From NCBI RefSeq assembly GCF_029026145.1, contig NZ_CP119078.1, positions 2,971,001-3,035,000 of the forward strand: DNA of 64,000 nucleotides. The letters are read 5' to 3'. The translations under genes were made by a program, and so were the position numbers. How positions within the stretch are numbered: the first letter of the stretch is position 1; each line of letters opens with the position of its first letter. The notes beneath the pieces are model-generated. The model made no database searches and had not been told where the DNA came from. It saw only the letters and a program-made list of their open reading frames with translations. Below, piece by piece: positions 1-9,273 of the stretch. This DNA comes from Legionella cardiaca (GTDB lineage: Bacteria; Pseudomonadota; Gammaproteobacteria; Legionellales; Legionellaceae).

Positions 1-444
1 TGTTGCCAAGTTAGCGAGTTTCTCGAAGGCGGCCATAAATTCAGGCCGGCAATCTGGATAACCTGAATAATCAATTGAGCTTGCGCCAATAAAAATATCA
101 TGAGCACCAATGCTCTCGGCAAATGCCAATGCCATAGAAAGAAATATGGTATTTCGCGCTGGGACATAGGTTATTGGAATAGTGCTCGTTCCTGAGTACT
201 CAGGAACAGGCATGGAGGTGTCGGTTAATGCCGAACCACCAAATTGGCCGATATCAAGATTGACTATACGATGTTCAACTGCCTGTAAATGTTCAGCCAC
301 ACGCTTTGCTGCAGTTAATTCTGCTGTGTGACGTTGTCCGTACATAAAACTTAAAGCATAGCAAGAAAAACCGGCTGCTTTGGCAATGGCCAGACACGTT
401 GCAGAATCTAATCCACCTGACAATAAAATAACAGCCTTTTTCAT
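1..444 (-). CDS. queC: 7-cyano-7-deazaguanine synthase QueC (3' end outside window)
   Basis: QueC makes preQ0 from 7-carboxy-7-deazaguanine, ATP and ammonia, in the cytoplasmic queuosine tRNA-modification pathway. The frame is open from the ATG at 444 to the window edge (148 codons), so the C-terminal third, including the zinc-binding cysteines, is not visible. The N-terminus shows the PP-loop ATP pyrophosphatase motif [13 protein letters not shown] (residues 7-19), then the QueC-typical SFMYGQRH and [12 protein letters not shown] segments. A queuosine-precursor transporter gene (yhhQ) lies at the far end of the window, so both uptake and synthesis are probably available. The gene is divergent from the large membrane-protein gene at 772. 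Confidence 0.95.
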   Translation of the reverse strand, partial: MKKAVILLSGGLDSATCLAIAKAAGFSCYALSFMYGQRHTAELTAAKRVAEHLQAVEHRIVNLDIGQFGGSALTDTSMPVPEYSGTSTIPITYVPARNTIFLSMALAFAESIGAHDIFIGASSIDYSGYPDCRPEFMAAFEKLANLAT

Positions 445-771
445 AATTAATCTCAACACGTGAATTTCTGCTTTATGGGCTCATTGCCATTTTAATAACA
501 AGGAATAATAAGAGCAGAACAATAACAGGGAATGCTAGTTTATCGTTTCTCCGTCAAAGCGCAAATCGGCATGTTTATTAACAAACAACTTAAAAACGCA
601 TTGTTTGTGAATTCAAAAACTTATTTTTCAGTAAATTAGTTTTCAATTGTGTAAATTTGCGATAGCCAGGCTTGTCCTACGATTCCGTGCTATGTTATAA
701 AAAAGAACAGTTTGAACATTAAAGTGCGCTTTTACTTTAAGTCACCAGGACTCTATTAATGAGGTGATATT
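445..771. other. Divergent intergenic region between queC and the 772 gene
   Basis: 327 bases, AT-rich, without a convincing ORF. It must hold promoters for both divergent genes. Only the possible plus-strand promoter at 672-701 and the ribosome binding site GAGGTGAT at 761-768 stand out. No preQ1 riboswitch or RNA gene was recognised by eye. Confidence 0.5.
672..701 (+). promoter_or_regulatory. Possible sigma70-type promoter for the 772 gene
   Basis: TTGTCC at 672-677 and TATAAA at 696-701, separated by 18 bases, followed 70 bases later by the start codon with its own strong Shine-Dalgarno sequence. The -35 match is only moderate, so this is a candidate rather than a firm call. Confidence 0.35.
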
Positions 772-2946
772 ATGGCCGCAGGCAAAAAATCAGTGAATCA
801 TACATCTACATTACTTGACTTAGCAGATACACTCTATCAAGCTGCGCGTAAAGGCACTAAAACCACTTTTGATAGCTATGCCACATTAGACCTGCAACGC
901 TTGCAAATTGCAAGTTTATCTGGCTACTACAGCGCACAATTAAACAGCTTAAACCCTGCAATTTTTCTTTTTCTGACTGAAGGCCAAAAAGTCCAGATAG
1001 AAAAACAGTTAATCTTTACTCTCTATTTATATGCTGCTCAAGCCAGACTTGATGAAGCTGAAGCCAGAACAAAAAATTTAGCGGCTTCTCTACAGGGCAT
1101 TAATCTCTGTTTAAAACGACTGGCTGAATTAAAACGCCTTAAGATACAAAAACAACAGGATGAAAAAGAAGCGCAACTTGCAGAAAAGATTTTTGATTCG
1201 GAAAAATACTTGAAGCTTCTAGGCTTAACTATTTTAGCCCCTTGGCTTACTTCACGAATGATGGAATTTATCAGCAATGGTAATGCTCTTGTTGATACTG
1301 AAAATGAGTCAGACCTTGTCGAAACCGGTGAAGTGGCAATTAAAGAATCGGAACAAGGAGGCAGTACACAAGGCAGGAAATCTACATTGATGATTGAATG
1401 GATGTCTGCCGTCAATGGACGTCGTCTCTACTGGGTTTGGGGTGGTGGTATGCTTGCTTCCGCCCTTGAGCTGTTGGCCTTTGAGGGTTCTTTATCACCT
1501 GAACAGATTGAGCGGGCGCAAAAAGGCCTGGGCGCACCTTCTCCCGTCACTGGTTACATGAGTTGGATACTCTACTACACTCGCTTTGGTATTAATCTGA
1601 TTTTACTGTTAAAACATACCATTAACTGTTCCTGGTGGATGAGTGAAGAGGAAGCGCAAATCCCTGCTTGGGAGCGTTTTAAGACGCAGTTAAGTCAACG
1701 AAAATTTGCTCTGCTTAATGACGCTATTTGGGCAACCGCCAATATGGTTTGCTTTTTCTGGCTAAATGGTGGTGGCTCGCTAGGTTATGCTGGTAATGTG
1801 GTGACAGCAGTTCTGTTATTAATGGATTTGGGCGTCAGCATCTGGGCTTTCGTCGAAGAGAGCACACGGCATAATAAAGAAATGAAAGCATTTAACAAGA
1901 AAAAGGAAGCCTTAAAAGAAGAATTCGATAAGCTCACAGGTTTAATTGAAGGCCGTGAAAGCACCCTTGAGAAATTGAAAGCAAAAATTGATGACAAAGA
2001 CGAAGCTGTCATAAGTATGCAACAAGAATTGCTCAACTTTAAAAAGCGAAAGCTAGAATTAGAGGCGGAACTGAAACACCTCAATAAAACAATCAAGCAA
2101 AGCGAAATGGAATGGAAATATAAGAAATATGGGCTGATCAATTCCATGGCGTATTCAGCAGGTTTATTATTTGCATTTTGCTTATTCTGCTGCTTTTTCT
2201 TTACACCTGCGGCACCAATAGTCGCGCTTTCACTTGTGGTTGCCGGGGCTGCTTTATGCTTCACTTTAACGATTCTTTATGCTGCTGTTAATGGTGGTCT
2301 TGAAATTGCAAAAACAAAAGAATCTATCAGGGAGACTCGTGCGGATTGTAAAGATCTGATGATTCTTTTTGCCCAAACTGAAGATGAGAATATGAGGAAG
2401 CAACTCTATTTGGAAATGAAAAGCTTAATGGCTGACTCGCAATATCATGAAGAAATGTGGAAGTTCCAGGCTGTTAAATTAACTCGTTCAATTTTTGTTG
2501 ATGCATTTTTCCCGGCTTTAGTATTCGTTTCTTTAGTTTTTATGCCTATGGGAATGACTGCTCTTGCAGCGGGTTTTGCCATTGCCGGTGTCATTGCAGC
2601 AGGGTTGGCCATTGCGGCTATTTCGCACGCCATTCTCAGTCGTTATGAACCACAGCGAGTAGGAGTAAAGAATTTAAGTGAGTTTGATGAGCAAAAATTT
2701 AATGAGGAATTTGAGAAATTTGCCCTAAAATTTGATGATGACTTCCCTGAAGCCAAAACAAATAAGGATTTTGTAATTTCAGATAGTAGATTTCTTGAGT
2801 TTTTTGCTGAACCCAAAGTTGAGGCTCCCAAGAAAACTTTCTTTAGCTCGAACAAAGGTTATGTTCAAGTGCCTGAGTCATCAGTTACTGCAGTAGAAAC
2901 TGACTTAACTAATGAGGCACTTAATATCACTAACACAACAAAATAA
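772..2946 (+). CDS. Large membrane protein with coiled coils, unknown function
   Basis: Not recognised as a named family. The 724-residue product has a helical N-terminus, a charged stretch likely to be coiled coil at about 85-145, hydrophobic segments near 258-281 and 316-362, a long heptad-like charged helix at about 367-448, two adjacent hydrophobic segments at 455-507, and a hydrophobic hairpin at about 571-621. The soluble tail is acidic, then Ser/Thr-rich. There is no N-terminal signal peptide. Alternating membrane hairpins and coiled coils are seen in many Legionella proteins that act on host membranes, so a secreted substrate is possible, but no specific secretion signal was identified. 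The start is supported by GAGGTGAT four bases upstream. It appears monocistronic. Confidence 0.8.
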   Translation: MAAGKKSVNHTSTLLDLADTLYQAARKGTKTTFDSYATLDLQRLQIASLSGYYSAQLNSLNPAIFLFLTEGQKVQIEKQLIFTLYLYAAQARLDEAEARTKNLAASLQGINLCLKRLAELKRLKIQKQQDEKEAQLAEKIFDSEKYLKLLGLTILAPWLTSRMMEFISNGNALVDTENESDLVETGEVAIKESEQGGSTQGRKSTLMIEWMSAVNGRRLYWVWGGGMLASALELLAFEGSLSPEQIERAQKGLGAPSPVTGYMSWILYYTRFGINLILLLKHTINCSWWMSEEEAQIPAWERFKTQLSQRKFALLNDAIWATANMVCFFWLNGGGSLGYAGNVVTAVLLLMDLGVSIWAFVEESTRHNKEMKAFNKKKEALKEEFDKLTGLIEGRESTLEKLKAKIDDKDEAVISMQQELLNFKKRKLELEAELKHLNKTIKQSEMEWKYKKYGLINSMAYSAGLLFAFCLFCCFFFTPAAPIVALSLVVAGAALCFTLTILYAAVNGGLEIAKTKESIRETRADCKDLMILFAQTEDENMRKQLYLEMKSLMADSQYHEEMWKFQAVKLTRSIFVDAFFPALVFVSLVFMPMGMTALAAGFAIAGVIAAGLAIAAISHAILSRYEPQRVGVKNLSEFDEQKFNEEFEKFALKFDDDFPEAKTNKDFVISDSRFLEFFAEPKVEAPKKTFFSSNKGYVQVPESSVTAVETDLTNEALNITNTTK

Positions 2947-2990
2947 TTAGCTTACTTCTCTTCATGCTAGCAACTACCCAATCAAATAGG

Positions 2991-3019
2991 TTGGGTATGC
3001 TGCTAAAAAAGTGTATAAT
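2991..3019 (+). promoter_or_regulatory. Sigma70-type promoter of mnmG
   Basis: TTGGGT (2991-2996), a 17-base spacer, and a perfect TATAAT (3014-3019). Transcription should begin near 3026, which lies after the GTG at 3011 and before the ATG at 3050, and therefore decides the mnmG start. The TTGGGT also pairs with ACCCAA at 2977-2982, a small hairpin that could weakly terminate the upstream gene. Confidence 0.7.
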
Positions 3020-3049
3020 TGCGAGATTTGTTGCGCAAGTATTTCTCTT

Positions 3050-4924
3050 ATGAACCTTGAAAAACATTATGACGTTATTGTTATCGGCGGCGGACATGCC
3101 GGGACTGAAGCAGCACTTGCAGCAGCGCGCTTAGGTGCTCAAACGCTGCTACTCACCCACAATATGGATATGCTAGGACAAATGTCCTGCAATCCTGCCA
3201 TTGGTGGTATCGGCAAAGGTCATTTGGTAAGAGAAATTGATGCCTTGGATGGCGCCATGGCGCTTGCAGCTGACAAAGCTGGTATTCAATTTCGTATTCT
3301 GAATGCTTCTAAAGGCCCCGCTGTCAGAGCAACAAGAGCCCAAGCCGATCGCGTTCTCTATCGCCAGGCAATTAGACAACAATTACAAAGCCAGGTTAAC
3401 TTAACCTTGTTCCAACAAGCTGTAGATGATTTATTAGTCGAAGGCGATCGCGTTACAGGTGTTGTCACTCAGATGGGTCTCACTTTACGAGCACATGCCA
3501 TCGTTCTTACTGTAGGTACTTTCTTAGGCGGCAAGATTCATGTGGGAATGAGTCAATATGCAGGAGGACGCGCAGGTGATCCCCCAGCTATTGCCTTGGC
3601 AAAACGCTTAAGAGATTTGAATTTACCTGTGGGTCGCTTAAAAACCGGAACACCACCCCGTATTGATGGGCGTTCACTTGATTATAGTCAAATGACTGTA
3701 CAACATGGTGATGAACCCGTTCCAGTTTTTTCCTATCTGGGAAATCCTGCTCTGCACCCGCAGCAAGTACCTTGTTATATTACGCAAACAACAACAACTA
3801 CACATGAAATTATTCAGGCTAATTTACATCAGTCGCCAATGTATGCAGGCGTTATTGAAGGCATTGGTCCGCGTTATTGCCCTTCTATTGAAGATAAAAT
3901 TGTTCGTTTTGCCGATAAATCATCGCATCAAATCTTTGTTGAGCCTGAAGGTTTAACGACAGATGAAATTTATCCCAATGGTATTTCTACCAGCCTGCCC
4001 TTCGAAGTGCAGGTACAATTTGTACGCACCCTTAAAGGTTTTGAAAATGCCCATATCACGCGCCCTGGCTATGCTATTGAATATGATTATTTCGATCCGC
4101 GTGGCTTAACGCCTTTTCTGCAAACCAAACCGCTTGGCAATCTGTTCTTTGCAGGCCAAATCAATGGTACAACAGGCTATGAGGAAGCTGCAGCCCAAGG
4201 TTTGATTGCCGGCATGAATGCCGCACTGCAATCGCAAGACAAGGAACTTTGGTGTCCTCGTCGTGATGAAGCTTATGTAGGTGTACTGATTGATGACTTG
4301 ATAACCTGTGGTACCCAAGAACCGTATCGCATGTTCACCTCGAGGGCAGAATACCGCTTATTACTACGTGAAGACAATGCTGATTTGCGATTAACGGAAA
4401 AAGGTCATCAGTTGGGATTGGTGGGCGAAGTACGTTGGCGGGCTTTCTGCGAAAAAAGAGAATCGATAGAAAAAGCTCAATCACTTTTAAAGGAAACTTT
4501 AGTTCGCGTTTCTCATAATGAGGTGCTAAATGATATTATTGAGAATCCTCTACAGCAAGATTGTAAAGCCGCTGAATTATTAAAACGACCAGAAATAAGT
4601 TATACAGACCTGCAAGCGATAGAGTCATTAAACTTACCTGTTTTGGCCGATGATGTTGCGGAGCAAATAGAAATTCAAAGCAAATACGCAGGTTATATCG
4701 AGCGACAAATGCTTGATATTGAACGCTTACGTAAACATGAAAATACGCAACTCCCCGATACCTTTGATTACAGTAAAGTTTCAGGTTTATCCACAGAAGT
4801 AGTACAAAAATTAACGCGTATTCGTCCAGCCACGTTGGCACAAGCAGGTCGAATTTCCGGTGTAACTCCTGCAGCGTTGTCTCTGCTTTTAGTTCATTTA
4901 AAGAAGCACCGAGAAACTGTATGA
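3050..4924 (+). CDS. mnmG: tRNA uridine-5-carboxymethylaminomethyl(34) synthesis protein MnmG (GidA)
   Basis: FAD-dependent partner of MnmE (TrmE). The complex installs the 5-carboxymethylaminomethyl group on U34 of several tRNAs. The 624-residue product starts with the dinucleotide-binding motif [16 protein letters not shown] (about residues 11-26), followed by the family segments [22 protein letters not shown] and [11 protein letters not shown], and ends with the conserved C-terminal helical domain ([19 protein letters not shown]). Length matches the family (about 630). The in-frame upstream GTG at 3011 is rejected because it lies upstream of the predicted transcription start. It overlaps rsmG by four bases, the usual gidA-gidB pairing. 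Confidence 0.97.
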   Translation: MNLEKHYDVIVIGGGHAGTEAALAAARLGAQTLLLTHNMDMLGQMSCNPAIGGIGKGHLVREIDALDGAMALAADKAGIQFRILNASKGPAVRATRAQADRVLYRQAIRQQLQSQVNLTLFQQAVDDLLVEGDRVTGVVTQMGLTLRAHAIVLTVGTFLGGKIHVGMSQYAGGRAGDPPAIALAKRLRDLNLPVGRLKTGTPPRIDGRSLDYSQMTVQHGDEPVPVFSYLGNPALHPQQVPCYITQTTTTTHEIIQANLHQSPMYAGVIEGIGPRYCPSIEDKIVRFADKSSHQIFVEPEGLTTDEIYPNGISTSLPFEVQVQFVRTLKGFENAHITRPGYAIEYDYFDPRGLTPFLQTKPLGNLFFAGQINGTTGYEEAAAQGLIAGMNAALQSQDKELWCPRRDEAYVGVLIDDLITCGTQEPYRMFTSRAEYRLLLREDNADLRLTEKGHQLGLVGEVRWRAFCEKRESIEKAQSLLKETLVRVSHNEVLNDIIENPLQQDCKAAELLKRPEISYTDLQAIESLNLPVLADDVAEQIEIQSKYAGYIERQMLDIERLRKHENTQLPDTFDYSKVSGLSTEVVQKLTRIRPATLAQAGRISGVTPAALSLLLVHLKKHRETV

Positions 4925-5547
4925 TGGATGCCCCTGAAATCGCCCAACTTCTCAACACAGGGCTAATCCAACTTGGTATAAAAGCAGATACTAATCCACT
5001 TCTGCAATATCTATTTTTATTAAATAAGTGGAACAAAAGTTATAATTTAACCGCCATTCGCGATTTGGATACAATGGTTACTCGTCATATTTTGGATAGT
5101 TTAGCCATCCTTCCATGGCTACATGGCAAGCGAATAATTGATGTAGGTACAGGACCTGGTTTGCCAGGAATTCCTTTAGCCCTTTATAACCCCCAGCTTG
5201 AAATAGTTTTACTTGATAGTAATGGTAAAAAAATTCGCTTCTTGCAGGAGGTCAAACGAGTACTCGCAATCGATAATATTGAAATTGTACAATCACGTGT
5301 GGAAAACTACCACCCGCAGCAAGGTTTTGATACAGTAACAAGTCGGGCTTTCAGTGATTTAGCACAAATGTTGAAATGGACTTACCACTTAGCTGCCCCT
5401 CACGGTATTTGGTTAGCTATGAAAGGACGCTATCCTGAAACCGAATTGGCGAGCATCAACCTACCCTATCAGGTCAACTCTTATGATGTACCCGGTCTGG
5501 ACGGTCAGCGTTGCTGCGTCATTATCAAAAATGCAACCAAGGAATAA
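4921..5547 (+). CDS. rsmG: 16S rRNA (guanine(527)-N7)-methyltransferase RsmG (GidB)
   Basis: SAM-dependent enzyme methylating N7 of G527 in 16S rRNA. The 208-residue product has the family's N-terminal [14 protein letters not shown] segment, the SAM-binding motif [15 protein letters not shown] near residues 72-86, and the TSRAFSDL segment. ATG at 4921 overlaps the mnmG stop (ATGA), which suggests translational coupling. A second in-frame ATG follows immediately at 4924, so the exact start could be one codon later. Confidence 0.97.
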   Translation: MMDAPEIAQLLNTGLIQLGIKADTNPLLQYLFLLNKWNKSYNLTAIRDLDTMVTRHILDSLAILPWLHGKRIIDVGTGPGLPGIPLALYNPQLEIVLLDSNGKKIRFLQEVKRVLAIDNIEIVQSRVENYHPQQGFDTVTSRAFSDLAQMLKWTYHLAAPHGIWLAMKGRYPETELASINLPYQVNSYDVPGLDGQRCCVIIKNATKE

Positions 5548-5549
5548 CC

Positions 5550-6320
5550 ATGGCAAAAGTTATCGCCATTGCCAACCAAAAAGGAGGCGTGGGTAAAACA
5601 ACAACAGCAATTAATCTAGCAGCATCTATCGCGGCTAATCGCCATCCTGTTTTACTTATCGATCTCGATCCACAGGGGAATGCAACAATGGGGTCAGGCA
5701 TTGATAAGAATGCCTTGGTTCATACAACGAATGATGTATTATTGCGTGATTGTTTAGCTGAGCAAGCCTGCTTAACAACAACCTGTGGCTTTGATCTTAT
5801 TCCAGCCAATGGTGACTTAACAGTTGCTGAAGTTAGTCTGATGGAAAGAAATCATCGAGAAACTTTTCTTTTTAAAGCACTGCAGTCAATCCAAAGTGCT
5901 TATGATTTTATTCTTATTGATTGTCCTCCAGCATTAAATACCCTGACTATTAATGCACTCGTTGCTGCCGATTCTGTTTTAATCCCCATGCAATGTGAAT
6001 ATTATGCGCTTGAAGGTTTGGCTGCCCTTACCAGCACGATTGAACAAGTAAGAGCCAGCGTAAATCCTCGCTTACACATTGAAGGTTTACTACGCACTAT
6101 GTACGATGCTCGCAATCGCTTATGTTCAGAAGTGTCAAAGCAGTTGCTTGAACATTTTAGTAATAAAGTTTATCGCACGGTGATACCGCGAAATATACGT
6201 TTGGCCGAAGCCCCCAGCCACGGCATGCCAGCATTGCAATATGATAAAACTTCGCCAGGTGCGGCAGCTTATATGGTTTTAGCCGCTGAAGTTATCAGTA
6301 AGCAAGCCATCACCGTTTAA
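5550..6320 (+). CDS. parA: Chromosome-partitioning ATPase ParA (Soj)
   Basis: Deviant Walker-type ATPase that forms DNA-bound gradients and moves ParB-parS complexes during chromosome segregation. The 256-residue product has the P-loop KGGVGKTTT near residues 11-19, the Walker A' region DLDPQGNATMG and the DCPPALNTLTINAL segment. The ATG at 5550 comes two bases after the rsmG stop and is preceded by AAGGAATAACC. The longer frame from 5511 lies inside rsmG and would add 13 unrelated residues, so the shorter start is used. First gene of the parAB pair. Confidence 0.96.
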   Translation: MAKVIAIANQKGGVGKTTTAINLAASIAANRHPVLLIDLDPQGNATMGSGIDKNALVHTTNDVLLRDCLAEQACLTTTCGFDLIPANGDLTVAEVSLMERNHRETFLFKALQSIQSAYDFILIDCPPALNTLTINALVAADSVLIPMQCEYYALEGLAALTSTIEQVRASVNPRLHIEGLLRTMYDARNRLCSEVSKQLLEHFSNKVYRTVIPRNIRLAEAPSHGMPALQYDKTSPGAAAYMVLAAEVISKQAITV

Positions 6321-6334
6321 AATTGAGGTAATTT

Positions 6335-7216
6335 ATGACAGTTAAAACTCGTGGTCTTGGCCGTAATTTATCTGCCTTATTAGGCAATAGCGGTAGTGCC
6401 GTGCTTATTGAAAAACCAACGACAGAAACTCTTAAGCTGGGAATTGATTGTCTACAGCCAGGAAAATACCAACCGCGAGGGGAAATTGAAGAGGCGCCAC
6501 TTGCTGAACTTGCCGCCTCTATAAAACAACAAGGCTTATTACAACCTTTAGTTGTGCGAGAAATTGCTACGGGTCGCTACGAAATTATTGCCGGCGAACG
6601 CCGTTGGCGCGCCTGCCAATTAGCCGGTCTAACAGAGGTTCCTGTTATTCTTCGCCAGGTTGACGATGAAACGGCGATGGCCATCGCATTAGTAGAAAAT
6701 TTGCAACGCGAAGATTTAAATGCCATGGATCAAGCGCGCGCCATGCACCGACTTACTAGCGAATTTGGTCTCACGCACCAACAAGTTGCCGATTTGCTGT
6801 GCAAATCACGCGCAGCTGTTAGTAATTATTTACGCTTACTCAGCTTAACAACTGAAGTTAGACGCTTATTGGAGCACGGCGATCTGGATATGGGACATGC
6901 TCGTGCACTTCTTATGCTCGATGAAGCTCAACAAGCACAGGTTGCCCGACTTATTATTGCGAAAAATTTATCAGTTCGTGAAACCGAAAAACTAGTGGCT
7001 CGAGTCAAAGCCGACAAAACGGAACAATTACCTAAAGCTGAAGTTAACCTTCTCTTACAAAGACAACTTCATTGCCTTGCAAAACAGTTAAAAACGACAG
7101 TAAAAATTAAGCAAGGAAAGGCAGGCAAAGGTACTTTGGTGATCCATTACGATAACCAGCAAACTCTACAGGCAGTCATTGAAGAATTAGTCAGTCTAAG
7201 CGCCACTGACGCTTGA
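6335..7216 (+). CDS. parB: Chromosome-partitioning protein ParB (Spo0J)
   Basis: CTP-dependent DNA clamp that loads at parS sites and works with ParA. The 293-residue product begins with the usual basic KTRGLGRNLSALLG segment, then the ParB/Srx CTPase domain with GERRWRACQLAG (about 88-99) and ENLQREDLNAMDQA, then the helix-turn-helix DNA-binding domain (GLTHQQVADLLCKSRAAVSNYLRLL) and a C-terminal dimerisation region. It starts 14 bases after parA with TTGAGGTAATTT as ribosome binding site. No consensus parS was found in the window. Confidence 0.96.
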   Translation: MTVKTRGLGRNLSALLGNSGSAVLIEKPTTETLKLGIDCLQPGKYQPRGEIEEAPLAELAASIKQQGLLQPLVVREIATGRYEIIAGERRWRACQLAGLTEVPVILRQVDDETAMAIALVENLQREDLNAMDQARAMHRLTSEFGLTHQQVADLLCKSRAAVSNYLRLLSLTTEVRRLLEHGDLDMGHARALLMLDEAQQAQVARLIIAKNLSVRETEKLVARVKADKTEQLPKAEVNLLLQRQLHCLAKQLKTTVKIKQGKAGKGTLVIHYDNQQTLQAVIEELVSLSATDA

Positions 7217-7337
7217 TTTAAATAATTAAAAGATTCTGGATGAACGGGAAGAGTTAGGCTCTATTATTAATTAACAATTTTGAAGCTCAAGTTTTGATCA
7301 TTTTTGCCGATATAAGAAAATATGGCGGAGATGACCT

Positions 7338-7610
7338 ATGCAAATTCAACCTGTGCAACCCGTGGTCGTCAAATTAAAATGTGGACATACCCATGCATCC
7401 TGTTTATTGGTGGAACTTACAGATACAGAGATGCAGCTAAGTAGTACCGAATACCTTGATAAAGACAGCCCCGTTATTTTTAGCGCGCAGTTTTTTCATG
7501 GTGAAGCAATTATCACTCACGTTAATTTCCTTAACTACCGCTTTACCTATAGGTTAACTATTAATGCAATCAAATATCAGCCCGGCTTGTTAGTTAATAA
7601 ACAGCTGTAA
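7338..7610 (+). CDS. Small hypothetical protein, possibly PilZ-like beta-barrel
   Basis: 90 residues, not confidently recognised. The predicted strands and the central segment VELTDTEMQLSSTEYLDKDSPVIFSAQF resemble the short barrel of PilZ-type domains, but the RxxxR and DxSxxG c-di-GMP-binding motifs are missing, so any nucleotide-binding role is doubtful. The start at 7338 has GGCGGAG upstream. It lies alone between parB and the convergent oxidase operon. Confidence 0.6.
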   Translation: MQIQPVQPVVVKLKCGHTHASCLLVELTDTEMQLSSTEYLDKDSPVIFSAQFFHGEAIITHVNFLNYRFTYRLTINAIKYQPGLLVNKQL

Positions 7611-7655
7611 AGCCAGTTGGCACTAGAAAAATTAAATGCTTTTGAAAGTGTGAAG

Positions 7656-7684
7656 GGTATCAAGACTCTTCTAGCCCTGATACC
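7656..7684. terminator. Hairpin between convergent genes
   Basis: GGTATCA (7656-7662) and TGATACC (7678-7684) form a 7-base stem with a 15-base loop in the gap between the 7338 gene and the end of ctaE. There is no clear T-tract on either strand, so it is a weak bidirectional terminator candidate. Confidence 0.3.
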
Positions 7685-7712
7685 AAAATGACTAGATATT
7701 AGCGATCTTATT

Positions 7713-8582
7713 TTAAAGCCAATATACGAAGATAAATAAGAATAGCCATACCACATCCACAAAGTGCCAATACCACGCAACAGCTTCGAAACCAAAGTGT
7801 CGTTCTGGCGTAAAATGGCCGCGTATACAGCGAATCAGAATAACAATTAGCATGATGGTACCAATAGTCACATGCAATCCATGGAATCCTGTTAGCATGA
7901 AAAAAGTTGTACCATAAATACCAGCATCCAGGGTCAGATTCATCTCAGTGTAAGCTTCGTGGTATTCATAGGATTGTAAAGCCAGGAAGAGTATACCCAA
8001 GGCTATAGTAAGAATCATTCCGACAATAAGCTGTCTGCGTTTGTTAAGCTTTAAAGCCCAGTGTGCCCAGGTAATAGTAACACCCGAAGTTAATAAAATA
8101 AGCGTGTTAACAGCAGCCAAGCCCCAAGCTTTCATACCTTCCAATGCGCCAACAAAAACCTGATTGTCGGGGTTAATTAGTAAAGGCCATCGGCTTTGAA
8201 AATCATTCCATAAAGTAATATGAGTAATTGGGTGTATCTCTCCTCCAAGCATGGGTAAGGACCAAAACCGAGTAAAGAAAAGAGCACCAAAGAAAGCAGC
8301 GAAAAAACACACTTCAGAAAATATAAACCAGCACATTCCCCATCTAAATGAACGATCTACCTGCAGATCGTAGAGGCCTTTTTGATTTTCATAAATTACC
8401 TGGCCAAACCAACCAAACATCATAAATACTAAAATGCCAAGGCCAATGGTAAAGATGTATGGCCCATACCAATCATGGTGTAACCAGGATGCAGCACCAA
8501 CCAGAGTTGTGGTTAGACCAATTGAACCAACCAAAGGCCAATGGCTGGGTTTGGGTACATAATAAGTGCCATGTGCTCCCAT
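7713..8582 (-). CDS. ctaE: Cytochrome c oxidase subunit III
   Basis: Integral membrane subunit of the aa3-type terminal oxidase. It stabilises subunit I and helps proton uptake, but binds no redox metal. The 289-residue product has seven hydrophobic segments and subunit III hallmarks such as WGMCWFIFSEVCFFAAFFGALFF, TGFHGLHV and HFGFEAVAWYWHFVDVVWLFLF at the C-terminus. The ATG at 8582 sits 11 bases after GGAG; the in-frame TTG at 8591 is only two bases from it and is disfavoured. Last gene of the ctaC-ctaD-ctaG-ctaE cluster. Confidence 0.97.
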   Translation of the reverse strand: MGAHGTYYVPKPSHWPLVGSIGLTTTLVGAASWLHHDWYGPYIFTIGLGILVFMMFGWFGQVIYENQKGLYDLQVDRSFRWGMCWFIFSEVCFFAAFFGALFFTRFWSLPMLGGEIHPITHITLWNDFQSRWPLLINPDNQVFVGALEGMKAWGLAAVNTLILLTSGVTITWAHWALKLNKRRQLIVGMILTIALGILFLALQSYEYHEAYTEMNLTLDAGIYGTTFFMLTGFHGLHVTIGTIMLIVILIRCIRGHFTPERHFGFEAVAWYWHFVDVVWLFLFIFVYWL

Positions 8583-8640
8583 TGTATACAATTCTCCTAT
8601 TTTATCTTTTGATCCGACAACGGTTGAAATTGTAGTCGGT

Positions 8641-9180
8641 TTAATTAATTATTTTATCCGTTACATCAAAAAGCGTGTAAGCCAAGGTAATGGTTCTAAC
8701 ATTGGCCGGTAAATCCGTATCCAGATGGAATAACAACGGCATATCCATCGCTTCATGTCCATTTAGCGTTTGCTGTGTAAAACAGAAACACTCCGTTTTT
8801 TTCAAATATTTGGCAGCAATGCCTGGTGTTACACTAGGTATAGCTTGAACTGTCATACGATGATTTGTTTTATTTTCTGCATAAAACGCCAGTTTAGCAA
8901 TTTCACCTGGATGAACCTTTATTTTTGTTATCTTTGGGTAAAAAGCCCAAGGTACACTGCCATTATTTGTGGCCACAAACTCAACGGTAATTTCTCTGTC
9001 AAGTGCGATTTTGGCCTTGCTGGCATCATAAGACGTTGCCTCCAAAGTTACCTTGCCATTAATTCCCAATGCTTTACAAAGACTATTATAAATAGGTACC
9101 AAAGCAAAACCAAAGGCAAACATCCCAATAACAAGCACTGCCAATGTTATAATCAATTTTGCATGACTTTTCTGAGCCAT
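8641..9180 (-). CDS. ctaG: Cytochrome c oxidase assembly protein CtaG (Cox11 family)
   Basis: Membrane-anchored periplasmic copper chaperone that delivers copper to the CuB site of subunit I. The 179-residue product has one N-terminal transmembrane helix (about residues 9-31), the YNSLCKALG motif after it, and the copper-binding KTECFCFTQQTL segment (CFCF) near residue 134. The ATG at 9180 is preceded by CGAGGTAAG; the in-frame TTG at 9198 would add six residues with no better signal. Lies between ctaD and ctaE, as in many Proteobacteria. Confidence 0.96.
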   Translation of the reverse strand: MAQKSHAKLIITLAVLVIGMFAFGFALVPIYNSLCKALGINGKVTLEATSYDASKAKIALDREITVEFVATNNGSVPWAFYPKITKIKVHPGEIAKLAFYAENKTNHRMTVQAIPSVTPGIAAKYLKKTECFCFTQQTLNGHEAMDMPLLFHLDTDLPANVRTITLAYTLFDVTDKIIN

Positions 9181-9237
9181 CTTACCTCGCAATCTCAAAA
9201 ACTGTCATTTTAAAAAATGCTCTAGCAAACATACCAT

Positions 9238-9265
9238 GAAGCATCAAACCCAGGTCTGATGCTTC
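9238..9265. terminator. Hairpin between ctaD and ctaG
   Basis: GAAGCATCA (9238-9246) and TGATGCTTC (9257-9265) form a perfect 9-base stem with a 10-base loop directly downstream of ctaD. No T-tract follows on the minus strand, so it may be a partial terminator or an mRNA-stabilising stem that sets lower expression of ctaG-ctaE than of ctaC-ctaD. Confidence 0.45.
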
Positions 9266-9273
9266 TCTATTTA

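Noticed and set aside
450-470. CACGTG-centred sequence as a parS site
   Set aside because: Only the central 6 bases and few flanking positions match the parS consensus. CACGTG elsewhere (near 5296 and 11808) also lacks the flanks. No consensus parS was seen.
4787-4795. Perfect DnaA box TTATCCACA inside mnmG
   Set aside because: A single isolated box within a coding region; no cluster, AT-rich unwinding region or dnaA/dnaN gene nearby, so not an origin.
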